The notes below the pieces were generated by a model. The model was not told the origin of the DNA and did no database searches. It saw nothing but the letters and a program-made list of their open reading frames with translations. Shown piece after piece: positions 42,101-54,100 of a stretch of DNA of 64,000 bases. The position numbers and the translations under genes are program-made. Origin of the DNA: Heligmosomoides polygyrus polygyrus (taxonomy: Eukaryota; Nematoda; Chromadorea; Rhabditida; Heligmosomidae). Location of the stretch: assembly GCA_947396885.1 (NCBI GenBank), contig OX377204.1, forward strand, positions 91,832,728 through 91,896,727. Direction: 5' to 3'. Position 1 is the first letter of the stretch, and every line of letters starts with the position of its first letter.

Positions 42101-45100
42101 TAGACGGGCAGACATCGCGAGTAGAGCTGCGTCTCGTGGCAGTACGATCGGACTAGGCAGTAGTACTCGAAATGCTGGTAGAACGTCAGACCGCCGGCCA
42201 CGGCCACTATGAAGATGATCACCGCCGGCAGCTTCCTGAAAGCAGGGCTTCAAACTGAACAGAATTCAGACTATTCCTAAAGCGTATAACCAATGTGAGG
42301 TGTATTATAATTTTAAAATTTATTTATTTATGCTTGAAATTCACGCGAAACATGATCAATTCGTGAAGGATACGAAAAAAATGTCAACAAGAAAAAGTCA
42401 CCCCAAGAGGAGAACGTATTGAACAAGAAGATGGATAGAGTATAAATAAGATAGATAAGATAGATAGAGTATAAATTTGAAAGATCCCTACACTCATAGG
42501 AAGGCAAGCAATTAAGCACTTTGAAAATTTCTGCTCAAAAGCCTCTTAAAATTAATTAGGTACATAGAAATCGAGGATGTTTTTGATAATTTCATGAAAT
42601 CCGAAATAGCCTTTTGTACAAAGTAATATCATATGTAGCATTTTACAACACTAAGGCCTTGGTATACTCCCGTCCGCTGCAGCGACGCGGGAGTGCACAG
42701 CGACGCGACGGCTCGCGATGCGCGTCGCGAGCCGTCGCCATCGCTAAGGCTCACGGAGTTCACGCAGTTCTGCAGACGGAGCCATTTCAGCATGCCTACG
42801 ACTTGTGGTCCCTTTTCATATAGTAGTGTGGACGCGCACTTCTTATCAGTCTTAATTGTTGGAGCGAAATTAAACGCAGTACTCTTGGAAATGCCGAAGA
42901 GAGCGCGGACACGAAAAAACCGAGTTCAAAAACATTATTTTTAAAAACTTGGAGCTGAAATGGCAGATCTTTGTGACCAACGCGTCACGATAACCCTCTA
43001 ATGACCTGGCAAGCACAAAACTGTGCGTCTTCGTGCCTATGTGGAACCTGAGAATCAAAAGAAATACTGCAGTCAGCGAAGACGAAAACCCCGCTAGAAA
43101 AACATGAGTTCGGAAAAGTCGGCGTTCAATTGAACAATTCTGTGCCGGACATGTCAAAAGAACCTCTCTGTGACTTGTCCGACACAGAAATGTGGGGATC
43201 GGTGCCAGCAAGGAAGTAAACATGAGAAAAAATGCGAGGATCGGCACAGAAGTGGGAAATAACGGCCTAGAAAAATATCTCCTAAAAAAAAACTAGCCGT
43301 TCAAGCCGTCGAAGGAAAAACCCAAAATGAGTCTAGCCACGACGAAAGCCCAACGAGGAGAACAACGGAGACATCACATAATCACCCAACATCGACAGAC
43401 CTGTGTTGAAACTGCTGTGGTATGGTCACGAACCATGGAAGTGAGCGGAAGTGTATAGAATAGGGCAGGACAAGCACTCCCCCCGCGACCATCGCTGCCC
43501 GTCGCACGGGAGTATGTTTCGCTCCCGCGACGCGGAGCTATAACACCCCTCTACCACGCATCGCGGGAGCGATGGCGCGTCAACTGACAACCGCGCACCA
43601 CTTCGCCGTCCGCCACTGCAGCGAAGGCGCGCCGTTGACATTTGCTCCCTGCCCGTCGCTGGAGCGACGCGGTAGTATACCATAGGCCTAAGGGCTTATA
43701 AATTGGGCTCGTGTAGCGCAGTCGGAGGAAGCACCGACTGTCGTCTGCATCCGATACCAGGCACATCCCAAAAGGGGTTGAATAACGCCGTCCTTTATCC
43801 TTTATCCTTTATCCTAAGGGCTAATAAAATGTACATTAGACCAATTATGAGATTCGCACTACTGTGTACAACCCTTACAAGAGTACGCCTGCGGGAAAAA
43901 CCAGAATAACTTCACCCGAAAACTGATGCTGAGGTGCTTTGATGGACGACGTCTCCATTTCCGACGATGAGACCCGAGCGAGCTATACAATTGGGCTTAC
44001 CGTCCCTAAGGGCTATGAGAACAAATCTGGTAATGATGTTCAAAATATTGACGAGTAGAATTCAAATAGAGGCCACAGACTTCTTCTCTGGGCCATGCTA
44101 GCCAGAACAAGGTATGGATACCTAGGACACGCCGATCCAGTTGAAAAAGCAGATGTCAAATCCGGTCAAATTTCTTCTCGAACACAACCATCCACGTTTT
44201 TCGACCATTGCTCAGAGAAAATGTGCTTCAGATGTCTCTCAGTCGATTTAAGAAAATCGTTGTGTAGAGTTCGTTCAGTTTTCCTCTCGCGTTAGCTATG
44301 CAATCCTTTCTAGGGCTTTTGTCTTGAATGGTGAGCTTCAGAAATGTCTCTTCATAGAGAAAAACTCATCTTGAGGTATAACGCGAAAAGGACGTAACTC
44401 CACAGTAATCTCTTTATACTTCCCTGAGTCAATCCTAAGGCGTTTGTTGACGCCAAATATGAGTAAGAGGGCAAGTTTTTCTCTCACATTTCCACAAACG
44501 AAGCCCCTTTATACTGGAAATTCTTCCATAGTGCGAAAGGTGCTATTCCGCCGAGTGAACTTTATAGTATGGCATTTATAATAGCTTACAGAAGAGAGCG
44601 GACTGCGTTCAGAAGGATTAGACAAAAACTTCATTCGTTCACGTGAGCTTTAGAAAATAGCACATCGGCCGGTTTCAATGTGACTATAGTCCGAACTGCA
44701 CTTAATTGCGCTTTTCGTATGGAGAGAAAACCTTGACGGAAAGCTACAGTGGAGAATAAAAAAAGTGTCTTCTACTCGTAGGTATTTCGGGTAGAAAAAC
44801 TAACATATACCAATCCTCAATCAATCCCATACCCTTCTGGCAATTAGTTCAACAAAAATAATTAACAGCGAGTAGAAAAAGTACAAAAACAACAAGTTCC
44901 TTAATGGCGAGAAAATTGTTTGGATCTTTCCTAGGGTGTTTCGACTTTTTATTCCATCCTATGCATTTATCCGAGAGCTCCAGCTACTGCCCCGTGATAC
45001 GAGAGTTTTCTTGCAATTCTGATAGCAGTCTCCATGTCCGACGTTTATAAAAGCTGGGCATTTTATAACAATATGTTTGATCCTTATGTGCCACGCAGTT

Positions 45101-48100
45101 TTGTTATGGTGGTATAACTTTTATTTGACTATGCAAGATCTGCTCACCCTACAGCAGTAAAGCGTGCCGTGCCCCGTAACATGTACAGAACGGCACTAGG
45201 TGTATGCACGAGGCTTGAGGAGCGAGAGGAATCACGTATGTTGGCTTCTAATATCGCACGACTTAACGGGTACGAACAACGACGACGAGGTGATCGAATA
45301 CGACACGGCAATGTTGAACATCTACGCGAAGACAAAATTTGTCTTCAACTGCCCTTCATCTCTGATGACGTCACGGCAGAAGTGCGCCGTTGCCTATTGC
45401 GAGCAAACCTGAACGACGACGTTGTCCTGGTTAACATACCGGGAAACAACATCAAACGGCTTCTTGTTCGGAATAGGTGTTACGACCGTACTTGTGTGAT
45501 GAGGAATTGCGTTATCTTCCCATTTGGGAGAGATGGAGATTGCGCACAGAAAGGTGTCTACCAAATCCAGTGCTTAACCTGTAGCGAGCTATACATAGGT
45601 GAAACAGGAAGGGTGCTTAGTGTTCGCGTCAATGAACACCTAGCTGGGAAATTGAAACGAAGCTTGTTAACCCCATTGGGTAGACATCGGCAAGAAGCCC
45701 ACGGCGGAAACGACTTTGACATTAAATGCACTGTGTTGCTACATGAAGATGAAATCGGTACCAGAAAGAGTCTTGAGGCTTTCTGGATTCGGGAGCGTAA
45801 TCCAGCAATGAACAACCGAAACGAGTGCATTTCAATAACCAACGACTTCTTGCGCTCCATCCCGTTGAGTAAGCTCTGAGACTGCGCAGACTATACTTAT
45901 TAGTATAGACCTACATGGTAGGTGCAAGTAGCTCATTGATGGTCTTATAGCTGAGCTCTCTCTCAGCGCTGGTGGAACAACGGTGAGTTTGGAATGCTTT
46001 AGACGGGCACTCCTGCGACATTCGTGGGAACCCATTGTAACTAGAGATGTGATGAAGCATGCCTTTGACGGAATGAGTTGCCGGATCTAAGGTTTCGAAG
46101 TACTTTCAGGCCTTTGAAAAAGACGAGTTGTGTCGAAACGTCGGCCGAAGTAAAAGTTATACCACCATAACAAACCTGCGTGGCACATAAGGATCAAATA
46201 TATCTGATAGCAGTGTTGTGGCGAAGGATGATGGACACGACTGTCACATTTGAGTTGTCACCATCGATTGGGATCAAACCGAAATTTTTAATCTTCAGAA
46301 CTCACCACCATGACCATGCAGCTCTAGCGTAGAGCGGACTTCGAATTCCAACCAACCGATCGGTGCACACAGCTATCACGCACCTGCAATGCGATTTATA
46401 GTCAAGAGCTGCAAGGCCGGAACGTGAACATGGTGAGTGGACTCTATGAGTTCGAGCTAACTTCCCAACTTGTACACAGCCAAGCCCCTATTTGTGAAAT
46501 GTTTCCCTAAGTAGTTACCCCATGTCAGCTGTTTCACTACCGTACGCTCACTACGTACAGCGAAATGGTTGCAAGTGTAGCTCCCTTGTAAAGCCGTTTA
46601 TTGTAGCTAGTACAACTTCCTGATTGAAAATTCGTCCTGCATAGCACAATTTCCGCTCCGAACCGTCACTGGGAAGCCTTGTTTCCTAGTATTTTGAATG
46701 CACTTCGCACGGTAAAAGGAAGCAATCTATTATATCTCACAGATTATTTATTTATTTATTTATTTATGCGCCCATGGAGGGCACGCTAAATTTAAGTGAT
46801 CCATGGCTCAACAACAAGAGAAAGAACGCAAGGGACAGAACAACGGGAAACGATTAAACTAGTTAGACAAACGAACCAACCAAACAAAATAAACAATTAC
46901 AATCGTGGAATGTTAAGATAGTGCTATTCATGCGCTTGAAACAAGTTGACAGACGAAGGAGATTTCTCGCCAAATGGACCGAATCGGTTCAAGTGTCCTA
47001 ATGCGACCACCTCTAGCTACGATTTTTTTTCGTGGTTTCCCGGCAACGAGGTTAGAATATCCTCCATGATTTGACAAAACGTTTCTGTCGTGTAAGCTGA
47101 GTCCAGGCAAAGATGATCGAAAAGAGAGGAAAAATGTCGGACCGGCAACAACCCGTGATGGCCGAAAATCGAAACCGTGCATAGCAATAGGTGAAGCCCT
47201 CCCCTTGGTAGAGGCTCCTCGGGCGTGACCAGGCTTAAGCACAGGTGCAGGGCAGGCGTATTCAGGACAACGTCTACTGCTCTTCCAAAGGCTAGATGGT
47301 CGGCAGAAAGCTGAGGGATAGAAGACGGTTGCCGTACCATTTAAAAGCTGTAGGAGAGCCGCCTATGCCAAAGAAGCATGAATCGTAATAGGTGAAGCCC
47401 TCCCCACCGGAACTGGCTCCTAGGGACTCTACCTGGTTGTGACACAGGATGAGACAGGCCAATTTCATGACCCTTGCAAGGACGCAGTCTAAAAAAATCC
47501 CTTTTTGAAGGAGACTGGGTTTAATTTACTCAGCATGTCAAGAAAATGGAAATTTGAGTATAAGCAAGCAACGCTCAGGAAAAGCCACGAATTTAGAGAA
47601 TAAAGGATAATACGACTCGGATCAGTTGGGCGAGTTATCTGAACAAGTCTACAAAAGTACTAGGAGACATCTGGGATCCCAAAAAAACTTAAAATATCAA
47701 TCTTCTTTACAGCTTGTTTGAACTGAGAAGATTTTTAGATTAATTCTCAGAAGAAGAGGTGTCACTATCCCACGTCTTGCGTTGAGTACAAGCTGAAGAC
47801 GCAGCAATTCCAGTAGTGCTGTAGCTAGGCCGTTGTCCTCTCAAGGCGAGTTTTCCGTTCAGCTTTCTTCGTGGGTGCGACAGGGCCAAGATCAGAGTAA
47901 AGACCGCTGCCAATTGACTTTTTTGAGGGTACGCCCCACATTCTAATAGCCTGGAAAATAAGTCTCCGCCGTTTTTTCCAACATTTTCTCTGAATTTCGC
48001 TGAAAGTGTTTTGCATAGCACCATATTTTGTCTGCATGAAAAAACGTGTTCTATCAGAAAACTGAATTTATTTCTCCCATTTTGATTTTTGCACATTTTA

Positions 48101-51100
48101 CGTCAATATACTGAAAGGTCAAAAAAAGAAAAACGACCTTGGCCGACAAATCCTCCTCTCTGCTTACGCTTGAGATTTTTTGCACAATGCTATACGCACA
48201 ATATATGGCTGTTCGAAAGGCAATAATGTGTTCTGCAAGAAATTATGTTAAATTTTTTATTTGTTTTGATTTTTGCTAATTTGAGAGTATGAAAGTGGAG
48301 TGTCCAGAATGCATACATTATTGTTACCAACACCTCCCACTCTTCAGCTAAAAATTTTCGGACAGTGTTTTAAATAAAGGGCTAATACGGCTTGGATGAG
48401 ACCGAACCATGAATCGCCTCGGAATGTATGTAAACGAGAGCCAGCGCTTATTACTACTACGCTACAAGGGTTTTTGAAGTCCCTTGTTGCCCAAATAAAA
48501 GCAATATATCAAAGAAAATTAAGCCTGAGCCAGGTTTCCAACTGTGACTAAGAAGCAGAAACCGCAGAGTAAGCGGATGGTGAAGGGTCCAACATTGAGC
48601 AACAGTTCAGCCCGTCTACATAGTTAGGCTTGAGCCTTACAGAACTGCTTCGAGGGTCTTTCATCTTCTTTTATGTAATAATCAACCCACTATCTTTTAT
48701 GAAATAATCCTTTATGTAATCATCGATTAAAAATACAGTAATCCATTTGCATGAACATTCTAGTGAAGCACCATACCTCGTGAAGTAGGCTTACGGTTGC
48801 TTTGTTTTAGGGAGCCTAATCTTATTCATGGCTTGATCAGTGAATGTCGCCAATTCACGCAACGAAGGGTGCGGGAACGCGGCACAGCACCGACTGTGCC
48901 ACCCAGAGGTCGATGACTGGCTGGTGGACTACGCTTGCTCCTCCTCCCCATTCCCGCACCGCTGCCCACAGAAGTAGAACTGATTCGAGGATCGTAACCA
49001 CGATCTTTGATAGACTTTTATGTAATAATCCAGTACCCAGTGTACACTAATCCATTTGCATGAACATAGCTAGTGAAGCACCACACTGCTCAAAGTAGGC
49101 TTACGGTTGCTTTCTTTTAGGGAACCTAATCTCACTCAAGGCCTGACTAGTAAATGTCACTAATTCACGCAGCGAAGGGTGTGGGAACGCGGCACAGCAC
49201 TGACCCAGAGATCGGTGATTGGCTGGTCGACTACGCCTGTTCCTCCACCGCATTCCCACACTGTTGCCCACAGAAGTAGCATGGACGTTCCTCTTTTAAC
49301 TCTAGAAGTTTAACAACGACGTAGAAGATTATTTCAATTTGATCTGAGATTCAGGGTAAGATACAGTAACCCAATGTAATCTGAAGTTGTTGCTGGGCAA
49401 CGCAAGATCGGAGAAATTCCTCTTCAATGAAGCGGAAGTCCAATTTTAGCCCGTCATTCTTCATATAAGGAGGTTTTCTTTCAGGTTAAACAAGCCGCAC
49501 AAGCCGCACAACAACTCAAGATCGAAAAAATTCTTCTTCAGCAGAGCGGAAGTGCCATTTAGCCCGACATTCTTTACCCTATGAGACTCTAGGATTTCTC
49601 CTAGGTTAAACAAGCTGGACAACATTGCATGAATTTCTTCTTCAAAGCGGAGGAAGGCGTATTCCAGACCGTCATTATTCACCGAATAAGGTTTTCTTCT
49701 AGGCTAAGCAAGCTGTCCAACCGATATCAGCCGTTTGACTGTGGTGTCGAAACGCGTCAATGCGTCGAAAAACAAAATCATATTAGAATTATTGGCGCCG
49801 ACGTAATTGAGCATGAAATGCGTGTGAGCGCGGCCGCGAGCGGGCAACGAGCTGTGTGAGCAGTTACTAAAGCGAATCGTTGTGGAACTTGGAATCCGGC
49901 AGTGCTTCAGATGACTTCCTTGGTGTATATGTGCTTGATCCCCCGACTGGACGACGTCGCTTAATTCTCGAATTCAATTCGAATGCACCGCCTAGCGGCG
50001 CCGCGACTCACCAAATTGCCACCGCCGAACACCAGTTGGCCATCGAGATCAGGTGAACTTTGGTGTGAAAGTAGAAGTAGCGGAAGTAATAGTTGAACGT
50101 GAAGAACGAGTAGTTCGCCAGAATATTTGGAAACAGCAGCGACAAGAAGATAATGTCGGCGAATGCCAGCACCGCCAGGAACGTGTTCGCTCTGAAAACA
50201 CAACAATAACGTAGAGGACAGGGTATAATTACCTCATATGGGTTAATCAAAATTTCCGCCAATTTCACACCTTTTCTGATCTACCTGAAGATAAGAGATT
50301 ATAGGCGGAATAAAGATGCCTAAAAATGCTCATTTTCAAGGAACAATCCATCCATTCGAAATTAAAGTCTAGGCATAATACGGGGAAAGGATTCATGTCG
50401 CGAAGATGGGCAGCATTGGGAGGTGGTAGCGAGTCAGCCAATCATAACCCAAGCCAAGCACCGGCCAAACACACGCCAGCCAAACCCGTTACTGACCGTA
50501 CAAGCCCTCTCTGAATAGCGCGCCAATTTGAAACGATCTGATTGGCTGACACGCTAATACCTCCCAGTGCTGCCCATCTTCGCGACATGTACCAGGAAAA
50601 ATATGGTAAAATAGAAAATTTTAAATTCGAATTAAAAAAATAAATAAAATCAATGAGAGGAGAGCCGGAGTCCTCAGCGCGTATATATTTTTTAGAATAG
50701 AAACTAAGTCTCTACCGTTTTTTAAATATTTTGTCCTGAATTTCGCTGAAGGTTTTTGCATAATGCTATTTACTGTTTGAAATAGAATGACTTGTCTTAT
50801 TAGAAAGTGTATTTCGCCGTTTTTTTCGATTTTTGTCAATTTTTAGAACAATAAAATGGAAAGTAAAAGAAAAAGAAAACGACTTTTGCGCACAGCTCCC
50901 TCTCTCCGCTTATGTTCAAGATTTTTGCACAAGGTTATTAACTGTTCTAAAGAACATGATTTGCTTGGCAAGAATTTGTGGTGGGTATTTCCATTTTTTT
51001 GGTTTTTGTTAATTTTCAAACCGTTAAAATGGAGTGTCCAAAAAACATACATTATTTTTCAGCAACAGTTCCCAATAACTTTTTGTCTTTTTGGATAAAT

Positions 51101-54100
51101 TTTTTAGACCTAGAAGTAGTCATGACCTAGAAGTAAGAAAAATTCAGAATGACCAAAAAACAAAACATATATTCTGATAGAACGACACATGACAGTGTGC
51201 GAAAAAATTACTAAAGGCCATTTTTTAATTTTTTAAACAAATCAAAAATTAGCGAAAACCAGCATGAACAAGTAGACGCCAACTCCATAAAAGGTAAAAC
51301 ATAGGATTTATATGCTCGCTAAAGTTTCTGTTCTACTTGGGCGTTTCAATTTTAATTTTAAGTGGTTCTATTTTACATGAGTGTCATCTCAAATTAGTAA
51401 TCGACTGCAAGGAGCTGATCGTTTTAAATTTTATACGGTTCCTTGTTCGGAAGGGCGCGGGTAGCGCAGTCGGAGGAGGCGCCAGCTGTCGCGTGCACCC
51501 GGTTCCTGGTTCGGATTTCCCGCCCAGACCAACCAAGCCTTCCATCCCTCCTGGGTCGGTGAATTGGTACCAGATCTGTCTGGGAAGGGCAGAGCGCTGA
51601 CTTGTTCATCGGCTGGCCACCGCAAGTCATTGTATGGCCATATACGCATTCAAATCGCCTCCACGACATCCCGTAGAAGTAGAATGCGTGGTGCATCCCG
51701 AAAGGGATTGAATAACGCCGTCCTTTATCCTTTATCCTTGTTCGGATTACTCTGCTCGTTTCTAAACGGCGTATTTGGTGACTTCTTTAATATGGAAAAG
51801 TTTCTCGAAGCACGAGGGACACTGTTGTTTAATAGTTTTTGAGATGCGCCACGCATTTTGCTTTTATAAGATATACAAAATTATTTTTAACCTGATACAA
51901 GATGACCGCAGGATGCTGTCTTTCCGAGACTCAGTCCTACAAAATTGGTTCCGCTTAGATTCAGATCTATAATTCATAGACTTGCTTGTCTACCGGTCAA
52001 TAAACTAATTCGTCGGTCTTTTTTTCAAAACAGCATCCGTCCCATTGAAACTACCTCTCTTCAAGTCGGTGATGACAACGCTCCTAAATGAATCATTGGC
52101 TTAAGCAAGTCGCCATTTGGTGTTGCGCAATAGCATCGAGTTTGTAACTGGCGCACTACACTGTCCTATTATGTCTTCTTGTAAATCTTGTAATGTTATC
52201 CTTTTGCTTTGATGAATCGCATGTGCACTTTGCCCATGTAAATAAATAACTCAATAAATATCGTGAAGCCAATCTGATCACGTATCGGGTATTCACAGTG
52301 ACTTGCGGTGGCCATTCGACAGACAAGTCAGTGCTGTATCCTTCCCGGACAAGTCTGGCACTACTCCACTGACCGCAGAGGGATGGAAGGCTTGGTTGGC
52401 CTATCCCGGAGATCCGAACCGTGAACCCGGGTATTGGGTGCACGCGAAAGCCGCCGCCTAAGCCGAAAAGTACATAGAATACCGCCGGTATTCTATGTAC
52501 TTCGCTTTCACAGAATTCTCCCCGCTAGCCGCCCCACCTTCCTGCTTCCTCATTCGGGTAATGAAGTGCTCGTCTGGCCGGCGTTTTCGCTGTCCGGAAG
52601 TGCCCTGCGAGACAGTGCTATTCAGTTGTAATCTTATCACCAGCCGGAGGAGGTGTCCGCTGTCGCGTGCATCCGATACCAGATTCCTGGTTCGGATTTC
52701 CCGCCCAGGCCAAGCAAGCCCTCCATTTTAGGGTCGATGGATTGGTACCAGACTTGTTTTGGAAGGTTAAAACGCTGACTTATTCATCGGCTGGCCACGG
52801 CAAGTCATTAATGTATGGCCAAATACGCATTCAAATCCCCTCCACGACATCCCATATAAGTAGAATGCATGGCGCATCCCAAGAGCGATTGATTAACGCC
52901 GCCCTTTATCCTTAATCCTTATCCTTATTTTGCTGTGCTATTTTTTATTGACGTGAAAGTATCCAATTTGATTTTAGAACCGTCCAATTTGGATATGAAA
53001 AATGTTCAATTTGACGTGAAAAATGATATAAATGCCATGGCATAAAGTTTATTTGACAGAAGTTCATCTTTCGTACTATGTACTTATTTATTTATACGTG
53101 AAATTCACGCGAAACATAAACAATTCGTGAAGGATACTAAAAGAAACGTTAGCAGGAAAGACATCTCAAAAGGAGAACGTGATGATCAAGAAGTAAAATC
53201 GATTGAAGATAGATTTCTACACTCATAGGAAACTAAGCAATTCAGCGTTTCGAACATGTCTGCTCAAAAGCCTTTTAAAGTTATCGTACTTAAGGAGTCA
53301 AGAATTGGGGATGTGTTCGATAAATTGATGAATCGGTGCCCGGAAAGTATAAGGCGAAGGTTCGAGTTCCGCCTGGCTCAAGAGTTCTGATCGCAACAAA
53401 ACAGCCATTAACAACATATAGCCACTCTATCAGCCGCTCCAGGGATAGTGGTGGGTACCGCTGCCACTTTAGAGTTACCCCCACCGACTGGGATTAATCC
53501 GACATTAATAACCTTCACAGTAGAACTCACCACCTTAACTATGTCGCTCTAGCGTAGAGCGGACTTCGAACTTATTATAAAAAATTCAATACATATCGTG
53601 AAGCCAATATGGACACGTATCTGGTATTCACAGTGACTTGCGGTGGCCATCCGACAGGCAAGTCAATGCTGTATCCTTCCTAGACAAGTCTGGCACCATT
53701 CCGCTGACCGCAGAGGGATGGAAGGTTTGGTTGGCCGGGGCAGGAAATCCAAACCGATAACCCGGGTATCGGGTGCAAGCGAAAGCCGGCGCCTAAGCCG
53801 AAAATGCCGCCGGTATTCTATGTACCTCATTCACACAGAATTCTCCCCGCTAGAAGCCTCACCTTCCTGCTTCCTCATTCGGGTAATGAAGTGTTCGCCT
53901 GGCCGGCGTTTTCGCTGTCCGGAAGTGCCCTGCGAGGTTGTCCGTGCTTGACACCTCGCCTCGGGCTGCAGGCCCCGGTTTGATTCGCTCGAAACGTAAT
54001 TTCCGCTGGGCCATCGTCGCACGCCGCACAGCTGCTCCGGGGACACGTGGGACCTTTGATCTCATCCGGAGCGCCGACACACCGCCAGAAAACAATCGCC

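Noticed and set aside
46100..46150. Hammerhead ribozyme in the Penelope-like terminal repeat
   Set aside because: CGAAACGTC and GACGAG are present, but the conserved CTGANGA strand is incomplete and stems I and III cannot be closed by eye.
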